From Mycolicibacterium lacusdiani (GTDB lineage Bacteria; Actinomycetota; Actinomycetes; Mycobacteriales; Mycobacteriaceae), in assembly GCF_021916785.1 (NCBI RefSeq), contig NZ_JAKCFC010000001.1, positions 682,001 through 746,000 on the forward strand: 64,000 nucleotides of DNA. The letters are read 5' to 3'. Position 1 is the stretch's first letter, and each line of letters opens with the position of its first letter. A program made the position numbers and the translations under genes. Below, in pieces: positions 63,060 through 64,000 of this stretch. The notes beneath the pieces are model-generated. The model was given only the letters and a program-made list of their open reading frames with translations. It was not told the origin of the DNA and did no database searches.

Positions 63060-63248
63060 GTGACGCTGTCGCCTTCTCCCTACCTGGCCACCGATGTCGG
63101 GCTGTGGATGTCGCTCCCCGCGTTCGGACCAGCACTGGCGGTGGTGGCGGTGGTGTTCGTCGTGATCCGTCGCGACCGTCGTCGCCACCCCGAAGTCGAC
63201 GAACCGACTGAAACTGAGCCACCGAGCCACGGAAGGAACGAGATCTAA
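63060..63248 (+). CDS. Small single-pass membrane protein (62 aa)
   Basis: GTG 63060 gives MTLSPSPYLATDVGLWMSLP, then one membrane helix (FGPALAVVAVVFVVIR) and a charged, Glu/Pro-rich cytosolic tail. Its stop (63246-63248) shares one base (TAATG) with the start of the cupredoxin-like lipoprotein gene, so the two are coupled. Function unknown. Confidence 0.65.
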   Translation: MTLSPSPYLATDVGLWMSLPAFGPALAVVAVVFVVIRRDRRRHPEVDEPTETEPPSHGRNEI

Positions 63249-63703
63249 TGCCCACCGTGACGTGTCTGACGCGCGCCGTGCCAGCCGTCCTGATGCTCCT
63301 GATCGTCGGTTGTGGGTCCACGTCGACGACAACGCAGTCGCAGTCAACGAGCCCGTCGGCGGAAAGCACTGCCTCGAGTTCGGCTGGTGGACCGTCGTCG
63401 AGTGAGTTGGCGCCGCCGACACCGGCACCCGCCGACCGCACCACGGTCGACATCTCGATCGCCAACGGCGCGGTGACTCCGACCAATGGCCAGACCACCG
63501 CATCTGTCGGCATGCCCATCGTCTTGCAGGTCGCCAGCGACACGGCAGATCAGCTGCACGTGCACTCCGTGCCCGAGAACACGTTCTCGGTTGAGCCGCG
63601 TCCCGATCAGAGCTTCGAGTTCACCGTCGACGTGCCGGGCCAGGTCGACGTCGAGTTACACGATCTGAACCGGACGGTCGTGACGATCCAAGTCCGCCCG
63701 TGA
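63248..63703 (+). CDS. Cupredoxin-like lipoprotein
   Basis: The 151-residue protein has a lipoprotein signal peptide (PAVLMLLIVGCGS, lipid Cys at about 22), a Ser/Thr/Pro-rich linker, then a beta-sandwich domain (about 65-151) of the EfeO-type cupredoxin-like family: QLHVHSVPENTF and FEFTVDVPGQVDVELHDLN. The histidines HVH and H in ELHD could bind copper or another metal, but the full type-1 copper set (Cys/Met) is not seen. It is coupled to the genes on both sides (TAATG, GTGA). Confidence 0.8.
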   Translation: MPTVTCLTRAVPAVLMLLIVGCGSTSTTTQSQSTSPSAESTASSSAGGPSSSELAPPTPAPADRTTVDISIANGAVTPTNGQTTASVGMPIVLQVASDTADQLHVHSVPENTFSVEPRPDQSFEFTVDVPGQVDVELHDLNRTVVTIQVRP

Positions 63704-64000
63704 TACCGACGGGTCTCACCGTCGTCGCCCATGGCGTCGGGGGCTCTACCGACCTTCCGGTGCCGCTGTCGTTCGCCCTGATCGGAGCTGCCTGGGCTCT
63801 CACGGCGACGTTTGCGATCGTTGCACTGGCGTGGAAGAAGCCGCGCTTCGATCCGGCCACGCCGGGACGGGACCTGCCGGCGTGGGTTACCCGAGCGGTG
63901 GACTCCCCGGTGATCCGTTGGACCGCTGCGCTTGTGGCGTTGGTGTTCGCCGTGTGGGTGGCCGTCGCTGCCGTATGGGGTCCGCCGGGAAGCGACAATG
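63700..64000 (+). CDS. Membrane protein (partial, runs off the window)
   Basis: GTG 63700 overlaps the lipoprotein stop (GTGA). One hundred residues are visible: MIPTGLTVVAHGVGGSTDLP, a first helix (SFALIGAAWALTATFAIVALAW), a short loop with KKPRFDPATPGRDLP, and a second helix (WTAALVALVFAVWVAVAAVW). It is open at 64000. The three-gene set suggests a metal- or redox-related membrane unit; function is unknown. Confidence 0.75.
   Translation, partial: MIPTGLTVVAHGVGGSTDLPVPLSFALIGAAWALTATFAIVALAWKKPRFDPATPGRDLPAWVTRAVDSPVIRWTAALVALVFAVWVAVAAVWGPPGSDN

Overview
The window is chromosomal DNA of a mycobacterium, most likely a rapid-growing Mycolicibacterium. It is GC-rich with frequent GTG starts and ATGA/GTGA gene overlaps. 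The run glnE, glnA2, two TAP-like exported hydrolases, panB, CYTH-CHAD protein, RNase H/phosphatase, zinc-ribbon protein, Nif3-like protein, cobC, ptkA, ptpA, SURF1, cobD follows the order of the M. tuberculosis Rv2221c-Rv2236c block. Additions relative to that block are a WS/DGAT acyltransferase, an enoyl-CoA hydratase, rnpB, an AraC/VOC pair, a 13E12-type HNH gene starting inside a perfect SOS box, and an FAD-oxidoreductase/methyltransferase fusion divergent from an XRE-cupin regulator.

Region by region: 1-25 kb is the conserved core (nitrogen assimilation, cell-envelope proteases, pantothenate, cobamide and signalling genes). 25-29 kb holds a secreted glycoside hydrolase, an AlkD-like protein and a secreted RNase T2. 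29.3-32.8 kb is a two-gene operon in which a large multi-pass membrane protein overlaps a reverse transcriptase (YNDD active site) and is followed by an intrinsic terminator. I consider this the best candidate for an undescribed system. 32.8-42.8 kb is a complete quinate/shikimate-to-protocatechuate-to-beta-ketoadipyl-CoA operon (shikimate/quinate dehydrogenase, MFS importer, pcaH, pcaG, pcaB, pcaDC fusion, pcaI, pcaJ, dehydroshikimate dehydratase) under a TetR regulator with a clear palindromic operator. 42.9-51.7 kb carries secreted and membrane proteins, including a 1281-residue PGRS-like glycine repeat protein with a signal peptide in place of a PE domain, and a sulfotransferase.

51.96-62.49 kb is an integrated phage-satellite-like element of the phiRv1/phiRv2 style. 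It has a tyrosine integrase, an excisionase-like protein, a DnaB-N-like protein, a DUF3631-type helicase, WhiB, a scaffold-like protein, an HK97 capsid and an HNH nuclease, but no portal, large terminase or tail genes. Its left end carries a lower-GC OLD-like ATPase-TOPRIM gene (probable anti-phage cargo) and a lipoprotein. A 22-bp direct repeat, corresponding to the 3' end of a tRNA (probably tRNA-Val), bounds the element. GTGGGCA arm-type repeats spaced 11 bp lie just inside both ends. The right att site carries a 42-nt tRNA 3' half without its 5' half, and a second, different set of 11-bp-spaced repeats lies beyond it, suggesting a tandem or earlier integration at the same tRNA. The window ends in a small membrane protein, a cupredoxin-like lipoprotein and a truncated membrane protein.
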